Shown: positions 32,425-40,466, counted from the stretch's first letter. The stretch is 46,931 nucleotides of DNA from Candidatus Peregrinibacteria bacterium (GCA_016932505.1 JAFGCT010000003.1:1-46931), one strand, 5' to 3'. Numbers and translations are program-made. Notes: generated by a model not told the origin, from the sequence alone.

Positions 32425-33108
32425 ATGAGAATAGTTGATTTTATACTCAATATCTTGTTCCCTCCCCGTTGTTCCTACTGTAATTCAGAGGGGGATTTTT
32501 TGTGCACGAAGTGCATTTCAAGATTATCTATTACAAGATTACAAAATTATCCCCGATACTATCGACGTGATAAAGAGTTTGAGTATTTGGACGGTGTAAT
32601 ATATGGAGTTGATTATGCGGAAAATCCTCAAATCAAATCCGCAATTCAGCAGTTTAAATACAGATTTACAGAAAGTCTGGCGGAGGTTTTTGGCGGGCTT
32701 ATGGCTAAGAAACTTTCGGAGCTAAATATGAATGAAGGGAAAATAAATGTTTTGATTCCTGTCCCGCTTCATAAAAAACGACTTAATTACCGCGGGTTTA
32801 ATCAGGCGGAGTTACTTGCTGAGTCGACTGCAAATATTTCTAAAAAAACGATTGTTCTAAATGCTCTTTATAGAACAAGGCATACTGATCAACAGGCAAA
32901 ATTATCAAAAAGAGAGCGACAAACAAATTTGAAAAACGCATTTATTGTGAATAAAAAATTTGTTCAAGCAGATAATAAAAAGTCAGTTTTCTTTGTAGTT
33001 GATGACGTTTGCACTACGGGCTCCACTTTGGAAAATTGTGCGAAAACTTTGAAAGAAGCTGGGGTGGAGAAGGTTTATGGGCTGGTGGTGGCAAGGGCAT
33101 TTAAATAA
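32425..33108 (+). CDS. comF: ComF-family phosphoribosyltransferase-like protein
   Basis: 227 aa. An N-terminal double-zinc-ribbon motif, PPRCSYCNSEGDFLCTKC, is followed by a type I phosphoribosyltransferase fold: VPLHKKRLNYRGFNQAELLA, RTRHTDQQAKLSKRERQTNL, and the PRPP loop FVVDDVCTTGSTLENC. ComF proteins act in DNA uptake for transformation, probably with single-stranded DNA handling. The last 29 bp of the gene before the final codons are duplicated 987 bp downstream, behind the glycosyltransferase-like gene. It probably shares the promoter at 30942 with the kinase gene. Confidence 0.93.
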   Translation: MRIVDFILNILFPPRCSYCNSEGDFLCTKCISRLSITRLQNYPRYYRRDKEFEYLDGVIYGVDYAENPQIKSAIQQFKYRFTESLAEVFGGLMAKKLSELNMNEGKINVLIPVPLHKKRLNYRGFNQAELLAESTANISKKTIVLNALYRTRHTDQQAKLSKRERQTNLKNAFIVNKKFVQADNKKSVFFVVDDVCTTGSTLENCAKTLKEAGVEKVYGLVVARAFK

Positions 33109-33173
33109 TATTTTCCATTTCACATTTCTCATTTATGATTTATGATTTTTATGTTTAAACTTTAGAAAAAAGA

Positions 33174-34046
33174 ATGAAAAAAATCCTAATGCTTATGCCG
33201 TATTTCGGAAAATGGCCCGAATGGATAAATTTATATATTGAGTCATGCAAATATAATCCTACAATTGATTGGATTTTTTTTACTGATTGTGGTGAGCCTG
33301 ATAATAAAGCTGAGAATGTAAAATATGTCAGTATGTCCCTTGATGAGATCAGCAGACTTATTTCTATAAAGACAGGTGTAAGAATATCCCTGGATAATGC
33401 TTATAAATTGTGTGATTTTAAGGAATTGTACGGTATGATATTTGAAGATTACACTAAAGGTTATGATTATTTCGGGTTTGGCGATATTGATGTTATCTAT
33501 GGTAATATCCGTAAGTTCGTTACTGATGATATTATGGAATACGATGCGATTTCCTTTAATAAGAATCATGTATCAGGTCATTTTTTTCTTATGAAAAATA
33601 TACCTAAAATGATCAATATCTGTTTTATTCTTCCTAATATTAAACCTCTTTCTCTTTGGCGGTGGCTGACTTTTAAGCGAAACTTAAGAAAAAGTGAATA
33701 TATCTCATTAGATGAAAGCTATTTAAATCACTGTCTTTTGGAAAATCATAATATCTCTTGTCATTTTTCTGAAAGTTATAACACTCCTCTTTCTCCTCAT
33801 GTAAAATGGGTGGACGGAACTTTTTTATTCCCGAAAGAATGGTATTTTAAAAACGGAAAGCTAACAAATGATAAGGATAAAGACAGGGAATTCCTTTATT
33901 TTCATTTTATGCACTGGAAAGGCGGACGCTGGGCACGTAAGTACGGTAATGCCCAATGGGAAAAATTGGATAAACTCATCAATTTTGATTTTAAAGACGC
34001 TGAAAACGGTTTTAAGATAAATGAGAAAGGTTTTTTTATGATATAG
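33174..34046 (+). CDS. DUF6625-like putative glycosyltransferase
   Basis: 290 aa. KKILMLMPYFGKWPEWINLYIESC starts a Rossmann-like N-terminus. GYDYFGFGDIDVIYGNIRKF contains a DxD-like acidic motif typical of GT-A metal sites, and FYFHFMHWKGGRW-like residues (LYFHFMHWKGGRWARKYG) lie near the C-terminus. The pattern fits DUF6625 proteins that modify cell-surface polysaccharides. No signal peptide. The gene sits exactly between the comF 3' end and a second copy of that end, so it looks inserted. No other glycan genes are adjacent. Confidence 0.75.
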   Translation: MKKILMLMPYFGKWPEWINLYIESCKYNPTIDWIFFTDCGEPDNKAENVKYVSMSLDEISRLISIKTGVRISLDNAYKLCDFKELYGMIFEDYTKGYDYFGFGDIDVIYGNIRKFVTDDIMEYDAISFNKNHVSGHFFLMKNIPKMINICFILPNIKPLSLWRWLTFKRNLRKSEYISLDESYLNHCLLENHNISCHFSESYNTPLSPHVKWVDGTFLFPKEWYFKNGKLTNDKDKDREFLYFHFMHWKGGRWARKYGNAQWEKLDKLINFDFKDAENGFKINEKGFFMI

Positions 34047-34056
34047 AGATGCAATT

Positions 34057-34098
34057 AAGGTTTATGGGCTGGTGGTGGCAAGGGCTTTAAAGAATTGA
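34057..34098 (+). pseudogene. Displaced 3' end of comF
   Basis: Positions 34057-34085 are identical to 33070-33098 at the end of comF (29 of 29 bp). The similarity continues after a 1-bp difference through TTTAAA. The segment reads in frame as KVYGLVVARALKN followed by TGA. That is a plausible ComF C-terminus slightly different from the live one (KVYGLVVARAFK). It has no start and no upstream coding, so it is a remnant. Confidence 0.85.
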
Positions 34099-34165
34099 AA
34101 ATTGAAGATTGAAAATTGAAGATTAATCTTGTAATCTTGTAATATCTAATCTTGTAATATTCAAT
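34096..34165. repeat. TTGAAAATTGAAGA and CTTGTAATATCTAAT word array
   Basis: Tandem TTGAAAATTGAAGA words (about 34096-34122) pass into inverted-type ATCTTGTAATCTTGTAATAT words up to the purQ start. Both words recur elsewhere (26.68 kb; 12.7 kb). Confidence 0.75.
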
Positions 34166-34166
34166 T

Positions 34167-35468
34167 ATGATAAAGTTTGCCGTTATTTCCTTCCCAGGTA
34201 CAAATTGTGAGGCGGAGTCCGTTCGCGCATTTAAACGCAACGGAATGGATGCTGAGATGGTTTTATGGAATGATCCCGGAATGCTAGATGGTTCCCGCTT
34301 AAACGAATTTGATGGTTATTTAATAGCAGGAGGATTTAGTTATGAAGACAGAGGTCGTAGTGGAATCGTGGCGGCTCAGGATCCAATTACCGAAGTTCTT
34401 AAAAAAGAAGCTGATAGTGGTAAGGTTATTATTGGAATATGTAATGGGGCTCAGATACTTGTGGAAACAGGATTAATTCCAGGTTTTGATAATAAGGGGC
34501 TTGCTATTGCGCTTGCTTGGAATGAAATGAAGAAAGACGGTGAAATTGTGGGAACAGGTTTTTATAATATTTGGTCTCATTTAAAAAATGTCGCACCAAA
34601 AGCTAGATGTGCTTTTAATTCTTTTAATGCAGATACTTATATTCCAATAGCACATGGAGAAGGGCGTTTTATGGTGGATGACGAAGTGTTGCAGAAATTA
34701 GAGGACAACAATCAAATAGTATTTAAATATGCAAATGCTGATGGTCAGATAGCTACTGAGTTTCCAGATCTTCCAAACGGAGCTACTGCGAGTATTGCAG
34801 CACTTTGTAACCCTAAGGGTAATGTAATGGCAATAATGCCTCATCCAGAGCGAGACCCCAAGGGGAATGGTAATTTGATTTTTGAATCAATTAAAAAATG
34901 GATTGAAGAGAAAAAGTCAGTTGATTTTAAACCGCTAGGGGATTATGAATGCAAAGAGGATATCAGGGAGCCTAAAAATGTTGATATTCAAGTTTTTGTC
35001 AGACTTATAATTACCGATAATTCCGAGCGTACAATTGAAGAGGCTTTAATTCGAAAAGGTTTTAGTTTACACCTGGATAGATTTGAATACTTTGGTATTA
35101 CTTTAAATGAAGGTGGGGATTTAAATGAATCGATTGATAAAATCATGAAATCAGGTGAACTTGCTAACTTCAACAAACATCTGGTTTTTATACGAACGAA
35201 AGACGGGACTTTTTCTTATGATTTAAATAATGGGCTTGTTCCTAAGGATGTAAATCTTGATAATTACGTAATTGCTTCTGACCAAAAGGATTTTGTTGGT
35301 ATGGCAAAGCTTTCCTCAATTAATCATCACGCTGGCGGTGCAATTAAAGATATACATTCAGGAATTTTGTGGAATTTTTCAAAGGTAGAAGGGGATACTG
35401 TTGAAAGGGTGATTAAATCTAAGGTCCTTTATAATCCACATTCTATGTATCTTTTGCGTAGTGCGTGA
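34167..35468 (+). CDS. purQ: Phosphoribosylformylglycinamidine synthase glutaminase (PurQ) with about 170-residue C-terminal extension
   Basis: 433 aa; PurQ is usually 220-270. Residues 1-265 are a class I glutaminase: FPGTNCEAESVRAF, YLIAGGFSYEDRGRSG, nucleophile Cys92 in GICNGAQILVE, and His226/Glu228 in MPHPERD. It supplies ammonia from glutamine to FGAM synthase in purine synthesis. Residues 265-433 are an extra domain (VDIQVFVRLIITDNSERTIEE, LDRFEYFGITL) of mixed alpha/beta type that I cannot assign; a PurS-like role is only a guess. No purL or purS is in the window. Confidence 0.85.
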   Translation: MIKFAVISFPGTNCEAESVRAFKRNGMDAEMVLWNDPGMLDGSRLNEFDGYLIAGGFSYEDRGRSGIVAAQDPITEVLKKEADSGKVIIGICNGAQILVETGLIPGFDNKGLAIALAWNEMKKDGEIVGTGFYNIWSHLKNVAPKARCAFNSFNADTYIPIAHGEGRFMVDDEVLQKLEDNNQIVFKYANADGQIATEFPDLPNGATASIAALCNPKGNVMAIMPHPERDPKGNGNLIFESIKKWIEEKKSVDFKPLGDYECKEDIREPKNVDIQVFVRLIITDNSERTIEEALIRKGFSLHLDRFEYFGITLNEGGDLNESIDKIMKSGELANFNKHLVFIRTKDGTFSYDLNNGLVPKDVNLDNYVIASDQKDFVGMAKLSSINHHAGGAIKDIHSGILWNFSKVEGDTVERVIKSKVLYNPHSMYLLRSA

Positions 35469-35500
35469 AGCGCTGTGCGATTTGCGCTTGATGAATAATT
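35459..35500. repeat. Left CGCA word array flanking the four-helix-bundle gene
   Basis: GTGCGTGAAGCGCTGTGCG and ATTTGCGCTTGATG lie at the purQ stop. The words are the reverse complement of those right of the next gene (35944-35985). Confidence 0.65.
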
Positions 35501-35581
35501 TTCTTTACATTGCAGAAAATATTAAATAAAATTGAAATCTCGATTTAGTATTTTGATGAATATTTTGTAATTTAATGAATT

Positions 35582-35944
35582 ATGATGAATGAATTTGAAA
35601 GATTAGAAGTATGGCAAAGGTCCCACCAATTAACTTTGATGACTTATAAAGCAACCAAGCTTTTTCCAAATGAAGAAAGGTTTGGTCTTGTTAGTCAGTT
35701 ATGTAGAGCAGTAATATCTGTTGAAAATAATATTGCCGAAGGTTCTGGTCGCAGAACTAAAAAAGATTTTATTCACTTCTTATATAATTCTCTTGGATCC
35801 TTATTTGAGGTCTATTCTATGATAAGGGTATGTAATGATTTGAATTATATCTCGAATGAACAAGTTAATGATTTCAATAAAACAATTCTTTCAGTTAAAA
35901 TGATGTTAAAGAAATTTATTTCAGCTCTTAGTTCAAAAGTATAA
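35582..35944 (+). CDS. Four-helix-bundle (23S rRNA intervening-sequence protein) family
   Basis: 120 aa. ERLEVWQRSHQLTLMTYKATK opens the protein, followed by RFGLVSQLCRAVISVENNIA and EGSGRRTKKDFIHFLYNSLGS. This is the hallmark pattern of the IVP/four-helix-bundle family (TIGR02436-type) related to Avd of diversity-generating retroelements. Its cellular role is unclear; it was first found inside 23S rRNA insertions. Two adjacent start codons (35582 and 35585) exist; the second gives MNEFERLEVW. It lies between two related CGCA word arrays in opposite orientation, as if inserted into a single array. Confidence 0.9.
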   Translation: MMNEFERLEVWQRSHQLTLMTYKATKLFPNEERFGLVSQLCRAVISVENNIAEGSGRRTKKDFIHFLYNSLGSLFEVYSMIRVCNDLNYISNEQVNDFNKTILSVKMMLKKFISALSSKV

Positions 35945-35985
35945 TTGCGCAAAGCGCATATCGCAAAGCGCACATCGTAAATCGT
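35944..35985. repeat. Right CGCA word array flanking the four-helix-bundle gene
   Basis: GCGCAAAGCGCATATCGCAA followed by AGCGCACATCGTAAATCG fills the gap up to the next ATG. Confidence 0.7.
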
Positions 35986-35986
35986 T

Positions 35987-36439
35987 ATGAATCACAAAGT
36001 ATACGTTCTCGCCCACAACATTCGCTCAATGCACAACATTGGCTCTATTTTTCGTACTTCCGATGGTGCGGGTGTTTCTAAAATCTATTTAACCGGTTAT
36101 TCGGCTTGTCCGCCTCGTAAGGAAATAACTAAAACGGCGATTGGGGCAGAGGAATTTATTCCATGGGAGTTTTATAAAAATCCGATAGACGTTGTAAAAA
36201 AGCTTAAGAAAGAAAAGGTTCATATCTATGCACTGGAAAGAACCGAAGGAGGGGAGTCGATATTCCACTTTAAGCCAAAATACCCTTGCTGTTTAATCGT
36301 TGGTAACGAAATTGAGGGTGTTCCTCCTGAGTTATTGGATTTATGTGATGCAAAGTTGGAAATACCTATGCGTGGCATAAAAGAGTCACTAAACGTTTCT
36401 GTTGCTTTTGGAATCGGTATTTATGCGATGACGAAATGA
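35987..36439 (+). CDS. SpoU/TrmH-family RNA 2'-O-methyltransferase
   Basis: 150 aa, the short TrmL-like size. Motif 1 is RSMHNIGSIFRTSDGAGV, motif 2 is CLIVGNEIEGVP, and motif 3 is IPMRGIKESLNVSVAFGI, which together form the SAM-binding trefoil knot. It methylates ribose 2'-OH in tRNA or rRNA; the target is unknown. Its stop codon lies inside a CGAAATGACGAG repeat that also occurs in the nested palindrome at 39.6 kb, so the repeat has supplied the last codons. Confidence 0.93.
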   Translation: MNHKVYVLAHNIRSMHNIGSIFRTSDGAGVSKIYLTGYSACPPRKEITKTAIGAEEFIPWEFYKNPIDVVKKLKKEKVHIYALERTEGGESIFHFKPKYPCCLIVGNEIEGVPPELLDLCDAKLEIPMRGIKESLNVSVAFGIGIYAMTK

Positions 36440-36463
36440 CGAGCGGAGAAATCTACCCCCTTT
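36428..36463. repeat. Partial copy of the AAATGACGA / GAGAAATCT repeat
   Basis: GACGAAATGACGAGCGGAGA followed by AATCTAC overlaps the 3' end of the methyltransferase gene. It matches one arm of the nested palindrome at 39579-39725. Confidence 0.75.
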
Positions 36464-36468
36464 TTTTT

Positions 36469-36834
36469 CTATTCAGATTCAGTTAACCACCTTTGCATAT
36501 CAGGATGTGACCCCATTGCCGCTAAGAACTTTTTTGTGCTATCTGCGTCATTCAATGTTGCCAAAGGCCAGTCTTCTTCAATCTTAATTCCGTTAAATCC
36601 ACCTAAAGTAGCAACGCTTTTCATTCTAGTTACGGCAATCTGTGTTTCGCCTTTAAGCGAATTTAATGGTACTCCTAATCTAACTTCGAATTTTGGTTCA
36701 GAGTCATTATATTGAAACCTTTTTACTCTAACTGGCCAACCACCAAAGACTTTTATATTTGTATCAGTATGTGTACCTTCGAATTTTGAAGTAATTGTTG
36801 GTAGAGTTTCAATAAAAGTATCTAATCCTTCCAT
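36469..36834 (-). CDS. Small unknown protein
   Basis: 121 aa, not recognised. Mixed alpha/beta composition with no signal peptide, membrane segment or Cys. GGWPVRVKRFQYNDSEPKFE and EVRLGVPLNSLKGETQIAVT look like strands; the C-terminus (FLAAMGSHPDMQRWLTESE) looks helical. It may be soluble and single-domain. Single gene on the minus strand, 81 bp from the Na/Pi cotransporter gene. Confidence 0.55.
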   Translation of the reverse strand: MEGLDTFIETLPTITSKFEGTHTDTNIKVFGGWPVRVKRFQYNDSEPKFEVRLGVPLNSLKGETQIAVTRMKSVATLGGFNGIKIEEDWPLATLNDADSTKKFLAAMGSHPDMQRWLTESE

Positions 36835-36915
36835 ATTAAAAATACGTTAAAAATTAAAAACTAGGTTTCATTATCCTACTCGCAAATTTACAGTCAACGA
36901 ATTCAAATTGACACA

Positions 36916-38511
36916 TCACTTCAGTCTTGCATATTTTTGAGCAAGGCTGATTATTTCTTTAATTCTAATCGTCGCATTCTCAATTTGTGATGTAGCTTCC
37001 ACAAAAATACTTCCGCCTTTGGCCTTTCTGCCTTTCAACCTTTTTATATGTTCATTGTAACTTTTTGTAATTGCCGGCGGTACTCCTGCAAGTCTGCGGT
37101 TTAGTTTTTCGGTATTTTCAATATTATAAGGGAATCCTTTTTGTAGTTCGAAAAAAGGTTTATCGGTCTTTTCTACGATATTTTTTATACTAGAAAGAGC
37201 ATCGTCGGAAAGAGAAAGAGAAGAAATAGACATCGACCTCCTTAGTCCGCTTAAGCTTTTGCAAGTATCTGCCAGTTGTTCAACCATATTAGAAATTCTT
37301 ACAAGAAGTACGGTTTTTTTTGCTTCGCTCTCCGTAAGGTTCATTGTTGAAAGCTGTAAGATTGCTCCTTCGATTTTTTCATCCAGTAAATTTGCTAATA
37401 CTTCATATTTTTCAATGGTGTTTTTGCTTTTATCCGAAGGGCTGATAATGAATTCAGAGGATTTTATATATAATTTGTAAGCGATATGAAGAAAATGTGT
37501 GAGCTCCTTTTCAATAATTGAAAACATCTTCTTTTTTGTTTTTGGTAGCCCGTTTTCAATATATTTTGCTGAGATTAGTATTTCTTCTTCATCGGTTTTG
37601 ATGATTTTTTCAATTAGTTTTTTAAAAGGAGTAAGTAACCCTAAGAATATTATTGCCGCAAGTACATTAAAAATAGTATGCGCGTTAGCAAGCTGTTGTG
37701 CCGATGAGCCACCAAGCGATGATACAAAACTACTGAATTCAGGAAGGAAAGGCCAAATAATTACTACTCCGAGTATATTGAATATCATATGTGCCAGTGC
37801 CGTTCTTTTTGCGAATCTACTCAGATTAAGCGAGATATAAATAGTTTTTATTGTGGTACCTATATTTGTTCCGAGCAAAACCGGTAAGCCTTGTTCTAAT
37901 GTCATAAAACCACTTGCAGCTAAAATTACAACTATACCTGTGGCGATACTGCTGGATTGTGCAATAGCTGTAAAAAGGAATCCAACCAAAAGGGCTATAT
38001 ATGGATTTGATAACTCTGCAAATGCTTTATGTATGCCTGGATGTTGGCTAAGTGGGCCAATCGCTTCGGAAATTAAAAATAATCCGTAAAACAAAAGTCC
38101 GAAGTAAAAAATTCCTCTCCCTATATATTTTAATTGTCGGCCAAAAAAGCTTAAAATAAATCCTGTAATTAGGAAGATAGGTGCGAAGGATGTAATTTTA
38201 AATGCTACCAATTGGGCGGTAATTGTTGTTCCTACATTTGCACCTACAATTATTCCAAGACTGTTTGCAAATGAAATAGCACCGGCGCTTACAAGGCTTA
38301 TTGTTATAACCGTAGTAACACTACTGGATTGAATTACTGAAGTGACCAGCATTCCGGAAATAGCAGAAATAAAGCGGTTTCTTGTAGCGTATCTTAAAAA
38401 TTTTCGAAAACCTTCACCTGCGAATTTCATTATCTGGCTACTGAAATTTTCAATACCATGTATGAATATTACTAATCCTACGAGGAAACCTATTAAAATA
38501 GTCCAGTTCAT
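36916..38511 (-). CDS. Na+/phosphate cotransporter family (NptA/PNaS) with PhoU-like tail
   Basis: 531 aa. About eight or nine membrane segments cover residues 1-310. The two inverted Na_Pi_cotrans repeats carry the QSSS motifs: VTSVIQSSSVTTVITISLV with GIIVGANVGTTITAQLVAF, and AIAQSSSIATGIVVIL with LLGTNIGTTIKTI. Residues 330-531 are a cytosolic helical PhoU-like domain (HFLHIAYKLYIKSSEFI; AKKTVLLVRISNMVEQLADTC). It likely imports or exports phosphate with sodium at the cytoplasmic membrane. No pho regulators are nearby. Confidence 0.92.
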   Translation of the reverse strand: MNWTILIGFLVGLVIFIHGIENFSSQIMKFAGEGFRKFLRYATRNRFISAISGMLVTSVIQSSSVTTVITISLVSAGAISFANSLGIIVGANVGTTITAQLVAFKITSFAPIFLITGFILSFFGRQLKYIGRGIFYFGLLFYGLFLISEAIGPLSQHPGIHKAFAELSNPYIALLVGFLFTAIAQSSSIATGIVVILAASGFMTLEQGLPVLLGTNIGTTIKTIYISLNLSRFAKRTALAHMIFNILGVVIIWPFLPEFSSFVSSLGGSSAQQLANAHTIFNVLAAIIFLGLLTPFKKLIEKIIKTDEEEILISAKYIENGLPKTKKKMFSIIEKELTHFLHIAYKLYIKSSEFIISPSDKSKNTIEKYEVLANLLDEKIEGAILQLSTMNLTESEAKKTVLLVRISNMVEQLADTCKSLSGLRRSMSISSLSLSDDALSSIKNIVEKTDKPFFELQKGFPYNIENTEKLNRRLAGVPPAITKSYNEHIKRLKGRKAKGGSIFVEATSQIENATIRIKEIISLAQKYARLK

Positions 38512-38518
38512 AATTATT

Positions 38519-38574
38519 TATTTAACATTTATCAATTATCATTTAACATTTATCAATTATCATTTAACATTTAT
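38519..38574. repeat. TTTATCAATTATCATTTAACA word array
   Basis: Two and a half copies of a 22-nt unit (AACATTTATCAATTATCATT-type) lie between the cotransporter and the lipoprotein gene. It overlaps the lipoprotein stop, so the array encodes the last residues (INVK). Confidence 0.85.
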
Positions 38575-39240
38575 TGTATTAGCGATATCGTCAAATGCCT
38601 TAAGTGCGTCTTGAGCGGTTTGTGAGTCCTTTTTATTTACAATATTTTCCCAGAACATATTTTGATTATCAAAATTCCATATCTTTTGCTCGCCACAATT
38701 TGCTTCATCAGTTGTAAAATAAACAGGGGATTCCTCTATTAGTTTTTCAATAGGAGTAGAAAGAGTTATTACAATTTGATTACCTGCGTTGAAGAAATAA
38801 AGTTTCTTTTCAAATCTCACATCGCAAACTTCAAAACGTCCAAGTACAACAAATTCCTGCGCATTTACACTTCCCAGTTTTCGTACTTCTTTTGATGCTT
38901 CAAAAGGGAAATCAACATCTGTTCCATATTCACCATTTGCTAGTTCTTTCATATTAATTTCCGCCGTTTCCTTATCAAAGCCCATTGTGCCCTCTAATAT
39001 ATCAATCGGAGAACTTTCTACTGTCAGTAAAAAATCACTTCCTTCCTCCATAGAAACATTAAGTGGATATTTAAATTCTAATCCCGCGTCTTCGTCTTCA
39101 TATACCATCCATAAATCACTTTCATCTAAAATTGCTTTTGCTCTACCGCTTGCATTGAATTCATCCTCGGACATGTCTCCGCAACTAACCATTAAAAAGG
39201 AAAAGATAAAAGCAAAAGTAAAAAGCAGTATTTTTTTCAT
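38560..39240 (-). CDS. Predicted lipoprotein of unknown function
   Basis: 226 aa. The signal peptide MKKILLFTFAFIFSFLMVSC ends in a lipobox (Cys20). The mature part starts with an acidic linker, then a domain with LWMVYEDEDAGLEFKYP, which resembles the start of PsbP/DUF1795-like domains; the match is weak. A Cys pair (EVCDVRFEK, EANCGEQK) may form a disulfide. The C-terminal codons are made of intergenic repeat sequence. It is 21 bp downstream of the chorismate mutase gene on the same strand, so possibly co-transcribed with it. Confidence 0.72.
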   Translation of the reverse strand: MKKILLFTFAFIFSFLMVSCGDMSEDEFNASGRAKAILDESDLWMVYEDEDAGLEFKYPLNVSMEEGSDFLLTVESSPIDILEGTMGFDKETAEINMKELANGEYGTDVDFPFEASKEVRKLGSVNAQEFVVLGRFEVCDVRFEKKLYFFNAGNQIVITLSTPIEKLIEESPVYFTTDEANCGEQKIWNFDNQNMFWENIVNKKDSQTAQDALKAFDDIANTINVK

Positions 39241-39261
39241 TATTATTTTTGTTAATTAGTA

Positions 39262-39516
39262 TTAGCTTCGTTGAATCCTTCGGCTTTCCCTAAAAATCCT
39301 GCTGAACAGCTTTTTGATAAATGAAGTATTTAAGCCGAGCTTTTTAGCTTTTTTTAAATACATATCCATTATTTCGCCTTCCCTTTTTCTAACTCTTATA
39401 GGTAGTCCTTCCGCTTTTTTCATTTTTCCAATCTTAATAGCCAGCTTCATTCTTTTACTTAGAAGACTGATTATTTCCTTATCGATTTTGTTGATTTCGT
39501 TTCTTACTTTTTGCAT
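39262..39516 (-). CDS. aroQ: Chorismate mutase, AroQ type (CM_2)
   Basis: 84 aa, a stand-alone domain of the usual size. The helical pattern RNEINKIDKEIISLLSKRMKL is followed by AIKIGKMKKAEGLPIRVRKRE. It carries the conserved Arg near the N-terminus, the Arg and Lys in SKRMKLAIKIGKMK, and the Arg-Glu pair in RVRKREGEI. It converts chorismate to prephenate for Phe/Tyr synthesis. No other shikimate genes are in the window, so its supply of chorismate is unclear. Confidence 0.85.
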   Translation of the reverse strand: MQKVRNEINKIDKEIISLLSKRMKLAIKIGKMKKAEGLPIRVRKREGEIMDMYLKKAKKLGLNTSFIKKLFSRIFRESRRIQRS

Positions 39517-39578
39517 GTTTTTATTTTGTTGGGCATATTATAACTTTTTTTGACGGCGATTGAAAATTTAATTTTAAT

Positions 39579-39725
39579 GAGGGATTTCTCCACGTGCTCC
39601 GCTTGGTCGAAATGACGATTGCCTATTTATTGGGAGGGCGGATTTTTCCATAAGGAAAAATCCGCCCTCCTCTAAGTGATTAGTCGTCATTTCGAGTGTA
39701 GTGTAACGTAGCCGAGAAATCTCTC
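39579..39725. repeat. Nested palindromic element
   Basis: The outer arms are imperfect inverted repeats of about 35-40 bp (39579-39618: GGGATTTCTCC to GAAATGACGA; 39693-39725: TCGTCATTTCGA to GAGAAATCTC). Inside is a perfect 17-bp hairpin, GGAGGGCGGATTTTTCC (39633-39649) with its complement (39654-39670) and loop ATAA. A partial arm copy ends the methyltransferase gene at 36.43 kb. It has no coding potential and resembles dispersed REP/MITE-type palindromes. Confidence 0.9.
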
Positions 39726-39809
39726 AATAAAAAATCTTCAATAATATTCAATTTGCCCAAAACCAATAATTATGCTAAAGTTTTTGTCGAACTTAATTAC
39801 AAAATAAAC

Positions 39810-40466
39810 ATGGACGATACAACAGACCCAAATGTAACTAATCCACAAGACCAAGGCTCTACGCCAACTGGCGGACAACCTATGGGTGATCAAGGTGCTC
39901 AACCAACTGGTGACCAAGGTGCTCAACCAACTGGTGACCAATCTACACAACCTGTACAGCCTGCAGGCGGACAACCTACGGGAGACCAAGGTGCTCAACC
40001 TGCTGGTGCTCAGCCAGCTGGTGGTGCTCCACAGAAGGATTTAAGTGGAATAATGGAAGAGAATGTTGATATTTCAGGTCTAGTGGCTAATGCAGGTAAT
40101 CAGCAAGCAGTAACAGACTTTATTGCATCAGTTAAAATTCCTGAACATCCAAATACTAAATTTGACGAGAAGGTTTTTGTTGAACTTCTAGCAGGTTCAA
40201 TATCCTTAACAATGACAGAGAAGAAAAGGATTATTCAGGCTATTCCACAGCTTTCTCAGTTCCAGATAGATGAATTAATGAAGATATTTGATGAGGAGAA
40301 AGGTAAGTTTGCAGAATTAGAGAAGAAACACGCTGAGCAGGTTCGTCAGCTGGAAGAACAGCACAAAAATTCTATGGTAGATGATACTGCAAAGCAGGAA
40401 GAAGAGGCTGCTAAGGCGAAGGAGCAGGAAGAGGCAGAGAATTTGAAGAAGTCTTTGGGGCTTTAA
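39810..40466 (+). CDS. Gly/Pro/Gln-rich repeat protein with coiled-coil C-terminus
   Basis: 218 aa from the ATG at 39810. An upstream Met at 39753 would translate the promoter region and is less likely. Residues 1-75 are low complexity, built on GDQGAQPTGDQGAQPTGDQ and similar Gly/Gln/Pro units. Residues 80-155 look like a helical domain (VDISGLVANAGNQQAVTDF, SISLTMTEKKRIIQAIP). Residues 165-218 are a highly charged coiled coil (EKKHAEQVRQLEEQHKN, EEEAAKAKEQEEAENLKK). No signal peptide or anchor. The family is not recognised; the repeat region may be disordered. Confidence 0.7.
   Translation: MDDTTDPNVTNPQDQGSTPTGGQPMGDQGAQPTGDQGAQPTGDQSTQPVQPAGGQPTGDQGAQPAGAQPAGGAPQKDLSGIMEENVDISGLVANAGNQQAVTDFIASVKIPEHPNTKFDEKVFVELLAGSISLTMTEKKRIIQAIPQLSQFQIDELMKIFDEEKGKFAELEKKHAEQVRQLEEQHKNSMVDDTAKQEEEAAKAKEQEEAENLKKSLGL

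Noticed and set aside
39753-39809. Upstream start for the Gly/Pro/Gln-rich protein
   Set aside because: The extra 19 codons cover a -10-like TATGCT region and an A/T-rich leader; MDDTTDP is the more natural start.
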